This document shows, one piece after another, positions 44,236 to 53,364 of a stretch of 64,000 nucleotides of DNA. The DNA lies in the NCBI RefSeq assembly GCF_001612905.1, contig NZ_BDBI01000031.1, positions 1-64,000 of the forward strand, read 5' to 3'. How positions within the stretch are numbered: position 1 is the first letter of the stretch; every line of letters starts with the position of its first letter. The DNA is from Nocardia ignorata NBRC 108230 (GTDB lineage: Bacteria > Actinomycetota > Actinomycetes > Mycobacteriales > Mycobacteriaceae). Under the pieces are notes generated by a model. It made no database searches and was not told the DNA's origin. It was given only the letters and a program-made list of their open reading frames with translations. The translations under genes and the position numbers were made by a program.

Positions 44236-44327
44236 CGCGGCGCCAGCCGCCGAATGAACACAGGGAACAACACCGTTTAGGCTGTTGTTGACTCACACGT
44301 CCCAGCATTGCTTTTCGGAAGGGCCCC

Positions 44328-45314
44328 ATGAGCACGCCAGTTCGCGACCTGATCATCGTCGGCTCAGGACCCGCCGGCTACACGGCGGCGGTCTATGCCG
44401 CCCGCGCCGAGTTGGCGCCCTTGGTCTTCGAGGGCACCCAGTTCGGTGGCGCCCTGATGACCACCACCGAGGTGGAGAACTTCCCCGGCTTCCGCGAGGG
44501 CATCATGGGCCCCGACCTGATGGAGCAGATGCGCGAGCAGGCCAAGCGTTTCGGCGCCGACCTGCGCACCGAGGACGTCGACGCGATCGACCTGTCCGGC
44601 CCGGTGAAGAAGGTCACTGTCGGTGAGGAGACCTTCGAGGCCTACGCCGTCATCCTCGCCATGGGTTCGGCCGCCCGCTACCTACACGTCCCCGGTGAGC
44701 AGGAACTGCTCGGCCGCGGCGTGAGCGCGTGCGCCACCTGCGACGGCTTCTTCTTCAAGGGCCAGGACATCGTGGTCGTCGGCGGCGGCGACTCGGCGAT
44801 GGAGGAAGCGACCTTCCTCACCAAGTTCGCCGCGAGCGTCACCATCGTGCACCGCCGCGAGGAGTTCCGTGCCTCCCGCATCATGCTCGAGCGCGCCAAG
44901 GCCAACGAGAAGATCAACTTCCGGCTCAACGCGGAGGTCGTGAAGGTCAACGGCGACAAGAGCGTCACCAGCCTCACCCTGCGCGACACCAGGACCGGTG
45001 AGGAATCCGAGCTGGCCGCCACCGGCCTGTTCGTCGCCATCGGCCACGATCCGCGCAGCGAACTGGTGAAGGGCCAGGTCGCGCTCGACGGCGAAGGCTA
45101 TGTGCAGGTGACCGATCCGGGCACCGCCACCGATGTGGCAGGCGTGTTCGCCGCGGGCGACCTCGTCGACCACACCTACCGCCAGGCGATCACCGCCGCC
45201 GGTACCGGTTGCCGCGCCGCCATCGATGCCGAGCGCTGGCTCGCCGAGCAGGGCGACATCACCGCCAACACACTCGAAAACGCCGACGGCCCGGCCGCGG
45301 TGTCCGCCAACTGA
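44328..45314 (+). CDS. trxB: Thioredoxin reductase
   Basis: A 328-residue flavoprotein. FAD-binding GSGPAGYTAAVYAA at the N-terminus, the redox-active ACATCDG pair and the NADPH-binding VVGGGDSAMEEA are all intact, followed by the C-terminal FAD motif GVFAAGDLVD. It reduces thioredoxin with NADPH in the cytoplasm. It pairs with the thioredoxin gene 31 bp downstream. The start ATG follows CGGAAGGGCCCC. Confidence 0.95.
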   Translation: MSTPVRDLIIVGSGPAGYTAAVYAARAELAPLVFEGTQFGGALMTTTEVENFPGFREGIMGPDLMEQMREQAKRFGADLRTEDVDAIDLSGPVKKVTVGEETFEAYAVILAMGSAARYLHVPGEQELLGRGVSACATCDGFFFKGQDIVVVGGGDSAMEEATFLTKFAASVTIVHRREEFRASRIMLERAKANEKINFRLNAEVVKVNGDKSVTSLTLRDTRTGEESELAATGLFVAIGHDPRSELVKGQVALDGEGYVQVTDPGTATDVAGVFAAGDLVDHTYRQAITAAGTGCRAAIDAERWLAEQGDITANTLENADGPAAVSAN

Positions 45315-45345
45315 TTTCGCGTTCCACCCAGGCAGGAGAACACCC

Positions 45346-45678
45346 ATGGCCGACAGTGCCAACACCATCACCGTGACCGACCAGTCCTTCGCCGACGACG
45401 TGCTGCTCAGCGAGAAGCCCGTGCTCGTCGACTTCTGGGCCGACTGGTGCGGCCCGTGCAAGATGGTCGCCCCCGTGCTGGAGGAGATCGCGGGCACCCA
45501 TGCCGACAAGCTCACCATCGCCAAGCTCGACACCGAGGCCAACCCCGGCGCAGCCCGCGACTACCAGATCCTGTCGCTGCCGACCATGATCCTGTTCCAG
45601 GGCGGCAAGCCGGTGAAGCAGATCGTCGGCGCCAAGGGCAAGGCGGCGCTGCTGCGCGAGCTCGAAGGGCTCATCTGA
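45346..45678 (+). CDS. trxA: Thioredoxin
   Basis: A 110-residue thioredoxin with the canonical WCGPC active site (FWADWCGPCKM) and cis-Pro in SLPTMILF. It is the substrate of the TrxB encoded upstream and corresponds to M. tuberculosis TrxC by position. The ATG at 45346 has AGGAG eight bases upstream. Confidence 0.95.
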   Translation: MADSANTITVTDQSFADDVLLSEKPVLVDFWADWCGPCKMVAPVLEEIAGTHADKLTIAKLDTEANPGAARDYQILSLPTMILFQGGKPVKQIVGAKGKAALLRELEGLI

Positions 45679-45812
45679 GCCGCGATCGATCCGACAAAGA
45701 CACCTCCCACCGGCCGACGCGCCGTAGGATGCCTGGACCCGGGATTCCCGTAATACCGCCCGGGTCTGAGACAATCGACGGACGCTCCGGCCGAAGGAAA
45801 GGGCTCTTACGC

Positions 45813-47036
45813 ATGCACCGACTTCGTCACGGCGATTCAGGACCGGCCGTCGCAGAGGTTCGGAGCACCCTCGCAAGCCTCGGTTTCCTGCATCGCCAGC
45901 ACGATTGGCAGGACACCGATGTGGTCTTCGACCGCTCGCTCGACTCGGCGGTTCGCGCGTTCCAGCAGCAGCGTGGTCTGCTCGTCGACGGGATCGTCGG
46001 CCCGGCCACGTATCGCGCGCTGAAGGAAGCCTCCTACCGCCTGGGTGCCCGCACACTGATCTACCAGCTGTCCGCCCCGCTGTACGGCGACGATGTGGCC
46101 ACCTTGCAGCGCAAGCTACAGGACCTCGGCTTCTACGTGCACCGGGTCGACGGCTACTTCGGTCCACACACCCACGAGGGACTCAGCGCCTTCCAGCGCG
46201 AGATCGGTCTCTCGGCCGACGGCATCTGTGGTCCCGACACACTGCGCTCGCTCGATCTGCTCGGCGCGCGCGTCACCGGCGGCAACCCGCATCGCATCGC
46301 CGAGGAAGAGGTGGTGCACCGGGCGGGTCCGCAGCTCACCGGCAAGCGCATCGTCATCGACCCCGGGTTCGGCGGTCCCGACAAGGGATTCGCCGTGCCG
46401 ACGGAGTTCGGTGACGTGTACGAGTCGGAGATCCTGTGGGATCTGGCCTCGCGGCTCGAGGGCCGGATGGCCGCCACCGGCATGGAGACGTTCCTGTCGC
46501 GGCCGTGGGGCGCCAACCCGACCGATGCCGAACGCGCCGAGACCTCCAACGCTTTCGACGCCGATCTGATGATCTCGTTGCGCTGTGCGATGAGTGACAA
46601 TCCGTCGGCGCAGGGCGTCGCCGGCTTCTACTTCGGTAATTCGCACGGTTCGGTGTCGATGATCGGGCAGGTGCTCGCCGGATTCATCCAGCGCGAAGTG
46701 GTTGCCCGCACGTCCCTGCAGGACTGCCGCACCCATCAGCGCACCTGGGATCTGCTGCGCCTCACCAAGATGCCGACGGTCCAGGTGGACCTGGGCTACC
46801 TCACCAACGAATACGATGCCTCCATTCTCACGAACCCGCGCATGCGGGACGTGATCGCCGAGGCGATCCTCATCTCGGTGAAGCGGCTGTACCTGCTCGG
46901 CCAGGACGACCAACCCACCGGCACCTACACCTTCGCCGAACTGCTCGCCGAGGAACTGGCGGCGCAAGACCGGCTGCCGGAGAACTCCGGCCTCGTCCGC
47001 CTCCCCGGAGGTTCAGGCCAGACCCAGGTGCGGTGA
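45813..47036 (+). CDS. cwlM: CwlM, peptidoglycan-synthesis regulator (degenerate amidase)
   Basis: A 407-residue protein with two peptidoglycan-binding units (about residues 8-72 and 90-150) and an amidase_3-fold domain (about 175-365). The zinc amidase residues are largely lost: His in DPGHGG is Phe186 (DPGFGG), the second His is Arg257 (ISLRCAM) and the catalytic Glu is Asp326 (VQVDLGYLTN). It therefore probably lacks hydrolase activity and acts as a regulator, as M. tuberculosis CwlM (Rv3915) does when phosphorylated by PknB to activate MurA. The C-terminal segment PTGTYTFAELL corresponds to the phosphorylated region there. Gene order trxB-trx-cwlM is conserved. Confidence 0.9.
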   Translation: MHRLRHGDSGPAVAEVRSTLASLGFLHRQHDWQDTDVVFDRSLDSAVRAFQQQRGLLVDGIVGPATYRALKEASYRLGARTLIYQLSAPLYGDDVATLQRKLQDLGFYVHRVDGYFGPHTHEGLSAFQREIGLSADGICGPDTLRSLDLLGARVTGGNPHRIAEEEVVHRAGPQLTGKRIVIDPGFGGPDKGFAVPTEFGDVYESEILWDLASRLEGRMAATGMETFLSRPWGANPTDAERAETSNAFDADLMISLRCAMSDNPSAQGVAGFYFGNSHGSVSMIGQVLAGFIQREVVARTSLQDCRTHQRTWDLLRLTKMPTVQVDLGYLTNEYDASILTNPRMRDVIAEAILISVKRLYLLGQDDQPTGTYTFAELLAEELAAQDRLPENSGLVRLPGGSGQTQVR

Positions 47037-47073
47037 CGCTTACGTCGGCGGCCAGACCGAGTAGCGGGTCACG

Positions 47074-47107
47074 GCAGCCCGTCCCCGGCGAGTTACCCAT
47101 GTTCTCC
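47074..47107 (+). repeat. Dispersed intergenic repeat, copy B
   Basis: A core of GCAGCCCGTCCCCGGCGAGT followed by TACCCATGTTCTC, 37 bp after the cwlM stop. It matches copies A and C at nearly every position of the right block, with T to C at one base. The left GCGGCAAGCTTC block is not recognisable here, so it is a truncated copy. Confidence 0.75.
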
Positions 47108-47120
47108 CGAAACCACATGA

Positions 47121-47150
47121 GCGGCCCCGCGCAGGCGGGGCCGCTTTCTT
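47121..47150. terminator. Terminator between cwlM and the convergent GNAT-like gene
   Basis: A perfect 10-bp GC stem (GCGGCCCCGC / GCGGGGCCGC) with a 4-base loop, followed by TTTCTT on the plus strand. It probably ends cwlM and may serve the minus-strand gene ending at 47158 too. Confidence 0.85.
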
Positions 47151-47157
47151 GTGTCGG

Positions 47158-47925
47158 CTAGCGCACGCCGATTCTGGCAGGTGGGGCCATCTCGGCGGCG
47201 GCCAGAAGCTGATCGAGAGCGCGCTCGACGTCTTCCTTCCAGCCGTGATCGGAGTCGAGCTCGAGACGCAGGCGTGGGAAGCGGTGATGCTGCGCCACCA
47301 CTTCGAAGCCGACGTCCTCGAGGAAATCCGCGTCGATCATGCAGGTTTCCGGGGTGCACTGGGTGGCCGAGGCCGGGTCGCGCAGGGGAGCGGCGATCCG
47401 TTCCATCAGCCGCATCGACGAGCCGAGTCCGCGGTCGGCCACCGAACTGGACGGCGGCCCGTTGCGGATACCGAATGCCTCGAGCGCCCGCACACCGCGA
47501 CGCACCAGATCGGCCACCACGGCCTGCACCAGCCGGTGGGCTACATCGGATTCGTCATAGGGGAATTCGGCCTGCAGCGTGGTCAGCAGGATGGCATCCG
47601 GGCTCACGGGGGAGGTGGGGAACAGGGTCGAGCGCGGCACCGAACTCGGCGGCGAATACAGCGCGCACCCGGCGATGTTGTTGTCGACCTGGGCCACCTG
47701 CCCGCACGATCCCCATTCGAGCATGACCGTCGAGAGCCATGCCTCCTTCTCGAAAACCGGATCGCTGAAGGACTGGGAGTCGGCGGCCACGGCCGGATCG
47801 AGCTCCCAGAAAACACACCGCCGGGTATGCGCCGGAAGTCGATCGAGTCCGTCGAGGGTCAATGCTGTGACGCTGGTCGACACTGCTCTGTTCAGCCTCC
47901 AGCTGTCCGATTCATCCACGCTCAC
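47158..47925 (-). CDS. GNAT-like acetyltransferase, Rv3916c homologue
   Basis: A 255-residue protein resembling a degenerate GNAT acetyltransferase. A beta-strand/helix pattern and the RGVRALEAFGIR segment fit the acetyl-CoA-binding core, and the C-terminal FLEDVGFEVVAQHHRFPRLR resembles the final GNAT strand pair. Its position between cwlM and parB is that of M. tuberculosis Rv3916c. The start is uncertain: GTG 47925 is used; GTG 47919 is equally possible. Confidence 0.8.
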   Translation of the reverse strand: MSVDESDSWRLNRAVSTSVTALTLDGLDRLPAHTRRCVFWELDPAVAADSQSFSDPVFEKEAWLSTVMLEWGSCGQVAQVDNNIAGCALYSPPSSVPRSTLFPTSPVSPDAILLTTLQAEFPYDESDVAHRLVQAVVADLVRRGVRALEAFGIRNGPPSSSVADRGLGSSMRLMERIAAPLRDPASATQCTPETCMIDADFLEDVGFEVVAQHHRFPRLRLELDSDHGWKEDVERALDQLLAAAEMAPPARIGVR

Positions 47926-47989
47926 GCCACATCACTATCCACAGTAATGCCGCCTCTTTCCGAGATGTAGAAAGGCTGGGAAGTCCCTG

Positions 47990-49018
47990 TCACAGTGACG
48001 TTTCAGGGCTGGCTTGCTCCATCAGCGCCACAATGCGCTCGAGATCTTCGACGGAACCGAACTCGACAACTATCTTGCCCTTGCGCTTGCCGAGGCTCAC
48101 CGTCACCCGGGTGTCGTAGGAACCCGATAGGCGTTCGGCGACTTCCTGTAGGCCCGGCATGTGAATCGGCTTGCGCTTCGGCGCCGGGGGAGCGACCTCC
48201 GACGGATTGCGGTTGGCCAGCGTCACCGCTTCCTCGGTGGAGCGCACCGACAAGCCTTCGGCGACAATCCGTTCTGCCAGCGCCTCTTGCGCCTCGGCGC
48301 CCGCGTCCAAACCGAGCAGCGCGCGGGCATGGCCGGCCGACAGCACACCGGCGGCCACCCGACGCTGCACCGGAATCGGCAGCTTCAGCAGCCGGATCAT
48401 GTTCGTCACCACCGGACGCGAACGGCCGATACGCGAGGCCAGTTCCTCGTGGGTGACATCGAACTCTTCGAGCAGTTGCTGATACGCCGCCGCCTCTTCG
48501 AGGGGGTTCAGCTGCACGCGATGGATGTTTTCCAGCAGCGCGTCGCGCAGCATCGAGCTGTCGGCGGTATCGCGAATGATGGCCGGGATGGTGGCCAGGC
48601 CCGCTTCTTGGCACGCGCGCCAGCGGCGCTCGCCCATGACCAACTGGAACTTGTCGACACCCGGCTCGAGCCGCCGCACCACGATCGGCTGCATCAACCC
48701 GAATTCACGGATCGAGTGCACCAACTCGGCCAGTGCCTCTTCCTCGAACACCGAGCGCGGCTGCTTCGGGTTCGGTTCGATCTGATCCGCGGGAATCTCG
48801 CGGTACACCGCATCGCCGGGGGAAACCAGATCTTCCGCAGGTTCCGCGGGTTCGGCATCGGGAACGCGATGCAGGAACGCCTCGGCCGGTTGCGGGCCGA
48901 TCGGGTTGATACCGATCACGCTCGCCGCGGAACTGCTGAGCCCCGGCGCCACGGCGGGCCCCGTCGGGATCAACGCCGCCAACCCGCGACCGAGACCGCC
49001 CTTTTTCGCCTGACTCAT
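47990..49018 (-). CDS. parB: Chromosome partitioning protein ParB
   Basis: A 342-residue ParB/Spo0J protein. The CTP-binding N-terminal domain (about residues 70-165) has GERRWRACQEAG, followed by the helix-turn-helix parS-binding domain (about 170-240, with ASRIGRSRPVVTNMIRLLKLP, quoted in part) and a dimerising C-terminus. It loads at the parS sites near parA and rsmG and organises the origin. It follows parA by 37 bp. Confidence 0.95.
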   Translation of the reverse strand: MSQAKKGGLGRGLAALIPTGPAVAPGLSSSAASVIGINPIGPQPAEAFLHRVPDAEPAEPAEDLVSPGDAVYREIPADQIEPNPKQPRSVFEEEALAELVHSIREFGLMQPIVVRRLEPGVDKFQLVMGERRWRACQEAGLATIPAIIRDTADSSMLRDALLENIHRVQLNPLEEAAAYQQLLEEFDVTHEELASRIGRSRPVVTNMIRLLKLPIPVQRRVAAGVLSAGHARALLGLDAGAEAQEALAERIVAEGLSVRSTEEAVTLANRNPSEVAPPAPKRKPIHMPGLQEVAERLSGSYDTRVTVSLGKRKGKIVVEFGSVEDLERIVALMEQASPETSL

Positions 49019-49055
49019 CGGCTACCGATCCCTTCCTCGTTCCAACACACCAGCA

Positions 49056-50051
49056 CTACGACGCGCCCTGGATAACCTGGGCGCGCCCGGCGAGCTCACG
49101 CCCGGCGTCCATGTAGCTCATCGCGCCACGGGAGCCTGGATCATAATCGAGCACGGTCATCCCGTAGCCCGGCGCCTCCGAGACCTTCACGCTGCGCGGG
49201 ATCATCGACTTGAGCACCACGTCGCCGAAGTGATTGCGCACTTCCTCCGCGACCTGGTCGGCCAGCTTCGTGCGGCCGTCGTACATGGTGAGCAGAACCG
49301 TCGACACGTGCAGCTCCGGGTTGAGATGCGACTGCACCAGGCCGATATTGCGCAGCAACTGGCCGACGCCCTCCAGCGCGTAGTACTCGCACTGGATCGG
49401 GATCAACACCTCTTTGGCCGCGACGAGCGCGTTGACGGTGAGCAGACCGAGCGAGGGCGGGCAGTCGATCAGCACGTAGTCGATGTCGTATCCGGCGACG
49501 GCGGCATCGCGAATGGCGGTCTTCAGCCGCCCCTCGCGCGCGACCATCGAGACCAACTCGATCTCCGCGCCGGCGAGGTCGATCGTGGCGGGAACGCACA
49601 ACAGACGTTCGCTGTGCGGGCTCTGCTGGATAGCGTCGGTCACCGACACCTCACCGATCAGCAGCTCGTAACTGGACGGCACACCGGAGTGATGGGCGAC
49701 GCCCAGCGCCGTACTCGCGTTGCCCTGCGGGTCTAGATCGACGACGAGGACGGTCATCCCCTGATGCGCCAGTGCGGCGGCAAGATTCACCGTCGTTGTC
49801 GTTTTGCCTACGCCACCCTTCTGGTTGGCGATGGTGATGATCCGTTGCTCGCGGGGTTTCGGCACAGTGACCTTTCCTGGATGCAGAATCTGGCTGGCGC
49901 GTTGCGCTTCCGCCGCGATCGGGGTCTCGGCGGGGGAGATGTGCCCGAAAGGAGTATTCCCGAACGTCTCCGCGTCGAAGCTGCTGGAGTCCAGCATCCC
50001 CGGGACCCGCGACGTTGTTTCCCGTGAAACATTCGCCGGACCGCTCGACAT
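49056..50051 (-). CDS. parA: Chromosome partitioning ATPase ParA
   Basis: A 331-residue deviant-Walker ATPase. KGGVGKTTTTVNLA (near residue 78), DLDPQGNAS and LIDCPPSLGLL are intact. An N-terminal extension of about 70 residues precedes the ATPase core. The ATG at 50051 has TAGGAG six bases upstream. A parS-like site lies within the first codons. Confidence 0.95.
   Translation of the reverse strand: MSSGPANVSRETTSRVPGMLDSSSFDAETFGNTPFGHISPAETPIAAEAQRASQILHPGKVTVPKPREQRIITIANQKGGVGKTTTTVNLAAALAHQGMTVLVVDLDPQGNASTALGVAHHSGVPSSYELLIGEVSVTDAIQQSPHSERLLCVPATIDLAGAEIELVSMVAREGRLKTAIRDAAVAGYDIDYVLIDCPPSLGLLTVNALVAAKEVLIPIQCEYYALEGVGQLLRNIGLVQSHLNPELHVSTVLLTMYDGRTKLADQVAEEVRNHFGDVVLKSMIPRSVKVSEAPGYGMTVLDYDPGSRGAMSYMDAGRELAGRAQVIQGAS
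50016..50031. other. parS site at the 5' end of parA
   Basis: TGTTTCCCGTGAAACA, one mismatch from the consensus TGTTTCACGTGAAACA, inside codons 7-12 of parA. Confidence 0.8.
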
Positions 50052-50276
50052 AGATTGCTCCTAACCCGAGAACTTCAGATCACGTATCCCCGACGAACGT
50101 CGGCGCCGTGTCATCACAAACAAACTGCGTCGGTGGAGAACTCGAAATTCGAGGAGATGGACTCACTCGCGCCGACCCTCAATAGCTTGCCAGCACCGGG
50201 ACCGTTAGGAAAGCTGAATCGCGGCACGCCGCACGGGACACGCACAACGCGGCACAGAATTCACTTCACCGACGCT

Positions 50277-50292
50277 TGTTTCACGGGAAACA
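50277..50292. other. parS site upstream of parA
   Basis: TGTTTCACGGGAAACA, one mismatch from consensus, 226 bp upstream of the parA start. Confidence 0.8.
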
Positions 50293-50303
50293 ACGGGCGA
50301 TCA

Positions 50304-50319
50304 CGTTCCACGTGAAACA
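50304..50319. other. parS-like site upstream of parA, second
   Basis: CGTTCCACGTGAAACA, two mismatches from consensus, 27 bp (start to start) from the previous site. An identical sequence occurs at the rsmG start. Confidence 0.7.
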
Positions 50320-50582
50320 CCGCAGGAGCCAGTCGCCGTCGCCCTCACCACATTCCGCATCCAGAAGTCCTCGACAGAGCGTCGTTCACGAACCGGTTCC
50401 GTTGACGATCATCCACTGCGACCGTCAAGGCATGGACGTGGGCCGCACTCCTGCTCCCACCTCTTGCCATCCCAGTCGTTACGGCGAAATTCAAGTCGAA
50501 TCAGGTGCACCCAACCACCCTCGACCCATTTCGTCACGGTACGAAACTCTCTGAGCCGCATCCGAAAGCGAGCGAGGGCAAT

Positions 50583-51329
50583 TCAGGAGTTGTTACGCCT
50601 TCTCGTCTTCTTTTCCGCGCCAGCGGCTTTACGTCCACCGCGACGGTTCGGGCGTTCGGCACGGGGGAGGAGTTCGGCGCTGATGACAAGGGTCGGGATC
50701 TCGACGATGCCCGCGCCGCAGCCGACGACGCGAAGATCGGTCGCGCCGTCCCGGATCAGCTCGGCACCGTCCCGCTCGAGTTCCTCGGCTGCGCTGGTTC
50801 CTTTGAGCGCGAGCATGCGTCCGTGGTCGCGGAGGAGGGGGAGCGACCAGTGCGCGAGTTTGGCGAGCGGGGCGACCGCGCGAGAGGTGACGACATCCGC
50901 GCCACCCGCTTCCTTGATGACACCCGACTGTTCGGCGCGCCCGCGCACGACGGTGACATCGAGTCCGGCGTCCTCGATGAACTCGCTCAGGAATACCGTC
51001 CGCCGCAGCAGCGGTTCCACGAGCGTGATGCGAAGGTCCGGCCGCGCGATGGCCAACGGGATGCCCGGCAGCCCAGCACCGCTGCCGACATCGACCACGG
51101 ACGCGCCTTCATCGATCAGTTCACCGACCACCGCGCAGTTGAGGATGTGCCGCTCCCAGAGCCGGGGGACTTCGCGCGGACCGATGAGCCCGCGCTCCAC
51201 GCCTGCGGTGGCGAGCGCCGCGCAGTAGCGGCGGGCGAGGTCCAGGCGGTCACCGAACAGCCGGGCTGCGGCAGCGGGCGGTTCCAGTTCGGCGGACAGC
51301 GCACCCAGTTCTCGTTCCACGTGAAACAT
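50583..51329 (-). CDS. rsmG: 16S rRNA m7G527 methyltransferase RsmG (GidB)
   Basis: A 248-residue SAM-dependent methyltransferase. VVDVGSGAGLPGIPLAI binds SAM, and the RAVAPL segment is typical of RsmG. Loss of this enzyme gives low-level streptomycin resistance in related bacteria. The C-terminal 25 residues are strongly basic (RRGGRKAAGAEKKTRRRNNS). The ATG at 51329 overlaps a parS-like site by two bases. Confidence 0.95.
   Translation of the reverse strand: MFHVERELGALSAELEPPAAAARLFGDRLDLARRYCAALATAGVERGLIGPREVPRLWERHILNCAVVGELIDEGASVVDVGSGAGLPGIPLAIARPDLRITLVEPLLRRTVFLSEFIEDAGLDVTVVRGRAEQSGVIKEAGGADVVTSRAVAPLAKLAHWSLPLLRDHGRMLALKGTSAAEELERDGAELIRDGATDLRVVGCGAGIVEIPTLVISAELLPRAERPNRRGGRKAAGAEKKTRRRNNS
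51313..51328. other. parS-like site at the rsmG start
   Basis: CGTTCCACGTGAAACA, identical to the site at 50304, two mismatches from consensus. It overlaps the first codons of rsmG. Confidence 0.7.
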
Positions 51330-51361
51330 CCTTCTCCAGTGGTGGTGATCGGGGCATGAAT

Positions 51362-51390
51362 AAGGCCCCCGGTCCGGGACCGGAGGCCTT
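51362..51390 (-). terminator. Hairpin terminator between jag and rsmG
   Basis: A stem AAGGCC-CCGGTC / GACCGG-GGCCTT with one bulge. On the minus strand it is followed by a short TTATT. It lies 34 bp after the jag stop and probably ends the rpmH-to-jag transcript. Confidence 0.75.
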
Positions 51391-51423
51391 AATTACTTCC
51401 TGCGTGGTCGCGGCGGTGTGAGC

Positions 51424-51957
51424 CTACTCCGGCACAACCACGACGTGACGATTCGGCTCGACACCTTCGCTCTCGCTCGCCACGCCGTCGATCTCGGCGA
51501 CGGCGTCGTGCACGATCTTGCGTTCGAACGGCGTCATCGCCGACAGCGCCTCGGGCTTGCCCGACTCGAGCACCCGCTTGGCGGCGGCCACACCCAGCTC
51601 GCTCAGATCGGCACGGCGCTGGGCGCGCCAGCCGGCCACGTCGAGCATCAGGCGGCTACGGACGCCGGTCGCCTGCTGCACGGCCAGGCGGGTGAGTTCC
51701 TGGAGCGCGTCGAGCACTTCACCATTGCGGCCGACCAGCTTGGTCAGGTCGCGGCCGCCGTCGATGCTCACGACCGCGCGGTCGCCCTCCACGTCGAGGT
51801 CGATGTCTCCGTCGAAGTCGAGCACGTCCAGCAGCTGCTCGAGGTAGTCGCCCGCGATCTCACCCTCTTCGATCAACGCCTCCTCGGCGTCGTTCACGAC
51901 GTCCACAGTCGTCGACACGGTGGCGTCCCCTCCGTCGGTCTGGGTCTCAACAGTCAT
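51424..51957 (-). CDS. jag: Jag/KhpB RNA-binding protein (KH and R3H domains)
   Basis: A 177-residue protein with an acidic N-terminus, a KH domain (about 70-115; GRNGEVLDALQELTRLA) and an R3H domain (about 120-172; MTPFERKIVHDAV...SEGVEPNRHVVV). It binds RNA and is linked to cell-wall growth in other Gram-positives. It is encoded directly after yidC, the usual arrangement. The ATG follows GAGGGAAATCCA. Confidence 0.93.
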   Translation of the reverse strand: MTVETQTDGGDATVSTTVDVVNDAEEALIEEGEIAGDYLEQLLDVLDFDGDIDLDVEGDRAVVSIDGGRDLTKLVGRNGEVLDALQELTRLAVQQATGVRSRLMLDVAGWRAQRRADLSELGVAAAKRVLESGKPEALSAMTPFERKIVHDAVAEIDGVASESEGVEPNRHVVVVPE

Positions 51958-51983
51958 TGGATTTCCCTCTATCCGGTCGCGTC

Positions 51984-53060
51984 TCAGCGCTTACGCTTCT
52001 GGTTCGCGCGGCCACGATTACCCGGCCGCTGCTGCCCGCCGGGCTTGCGCTTTCCGCCGCCCTGCTTGGCCGACTGCTTCGGGGTGCCGTTGCTCGCCGA
52101 GGTTCCGTTCGCCGAGGGCGACTCGTCGGCAGGTGCGTCCTGCTTCTTGCGGACGTCGACCGGCTTGGCACCGGGCTTGGGCGCGTTCTGCGCCCGCAGC
52201 TCGAGCTTCTTCTGCTTCTTGGCCTCTTCTTCCTTCTCCATCCGGCCGAACACCAGGTGCTGCTGTCCGTAGGTCCAGATGTTGTTGGCCACCCAGTAGA
52301 GCAGGATGCCGATCATCAGGAAGGGGCCACCGACCATCACGCCGAGGGGGAAGACCCACAGCGACAGCTTGTTCATGATGGCGGCCTGCGGGTTGGCCGC
52401 GGCCTCGGGGGTCTGGCGGGCGACGGAAGCGCGAGCGTTGAAGTGGGTCGCCACACCGGCGATCACCATCAGCGGGACGGCGACGAGGCCGATGCTCATG
52501 CGGGTGGGGGTGCCGCCCCAGTCCGCGAACGCCTGCAGCTCACTCACCGGCGCGGTGATGAACGCCGCGATCGGGGCGCCGAAGATGCGGGCGCTCAGGA
52601 ACGACTGGACGTCGGTGGCGCTGAAGATGTAGTTGCCGATGTTGGCGTTTTCCTCGGCGGTCAAACCGAGCTGACCCCAGCCGTGACCGGTCCGGTTGAA
52701 CGAGCGGAGCACATGAAAGAGACCGAGGAACACCGGCACCTGCACCAGCACCGGCAGACAGCCCATGAGCGGGTTGAAGCCGTGTTCCTTCTGCAGCTTC
52801 TGCATCTCCCGCGCCATGGTCTCGCGGTCGTTCTTGTACTTCTTCTGCAGCTCCTTGATCTGGGGCTGCAGCTCCTGCATCTGCCGCGTGGTGCGGACCT
52901 GCTTCACGAACGGCTTGTACAGCACCAGCCGCAGGGTGAAGACCAGGAACACCACGGCGAGGCTCCAGGTGAGCCCGCTGTCGGGGCCGAACACGAAGCC
53001 GAAGGCTTTGTGCCAGAACCATAGGATGGCGGATACCGGCCAGTAGATGATGTCGAGCAC
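51984..53060 (-). CDS. yidC: Membrane protein insertase YidC
   Basis: A 358-residue YidC/Oxa1 insertase with five expected membrane helices, the cytoplasmic loop KYKNDRETMAREMQKLQKEH after the first core helix and a lysine/arginine-rich C-terminal tail of about 90 residues for ribosome contact. The GTG start at 53060 follows GGGAGTACC. It is preceded by yidD with a 4-bp gap. Confidence 0.94.
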   Translation of the reverse strand: MLDIIYWPVSAILWFWHKAFGFVFGPDSGLTWSLAVVFLVFTLRLVLYKPFVKQVRTTRQMQELQPQIKELQKKYKNDRETMAREMQKLQKEHGFNPLMGCLPVLVQVPVFLGLFHVLRSFNRTGHGWGQLGLTAEENANIGNYIFSATDVQSFLSARIFGAPIAAFITAPVSELQAFADWGGTPTRMSIGLVAVPLMVIAGVATHFNARASVARQTPEAAANPQAAIMNKLSLWVFPLGVMVGGPFLMIGILLYWVANNIWTYGQQHLVFGRMEKEEEAKKQKKLELRAQNAPKPGAKPVDVRKKQDAPADESPSANGTSASNGTPKQSAKQGGGKRKPGGQQRPGNRGRANQKRKR

Positions 53061-53064
53061 GGCT

Positions 53065-53364
53065 CTAGGTACTCCCGTCGTTCGTATCGCCGATCAGCGC
53101 GGGCGATGACTTGGTGAAAGCATTCGACCCGCGCTCCGGCACGGGATCCCACCCCCCAGGGTGCCAGGGCGCGCATTTGGCCAGGCGAACGACCGTCAGT
53201 ACCGATCCGACGACCAGCCCGCGGGTCCGCAGGGCGGTCACCGCGTACTCGCTGCACGTGGGGGTGAAGCGGCAGATCGGCATCCGGGTGGGGGAGACAT
53301 AAGTGCGGTAGAGCTCGATCAGGAAGATCAGCGCGTTCGCGGGTAACCGAGCGAGCGTGCGCAT
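53065..53364 (-). CDS. yidD: Membrane protein insertion efficiency factor YidD
   Basis: A 99-residue YidD protein with the signature RTYVSPTRMPICRFTPTCSE and a CAPWHPGGWDPVP ending. It aids YidC-mediated insertion. Its ATG overlaps the rnpA stop by one base (TAATG). Confidence 0.93.
   Translation of the reverse strand: MRTLARLPANALIFLIELYRTYVSPTRMPICRFTPTCSEYAVTALRTRGLVVGSVLTVVRLAKCAPWHPGGWDPVPERGSNAFTKSSPALIGDTNDGST

Larger units (their letters stand above)
50052..50582. other. Gene-free region between rsmG and parA with parS sites
   Basis: 531 bp without a supported gene. It carries two parS-type sequences (50277-50292 and 50304-50319) and should hold the parAB promoter. No other structure was recognised. 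Confidence 0.6.
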
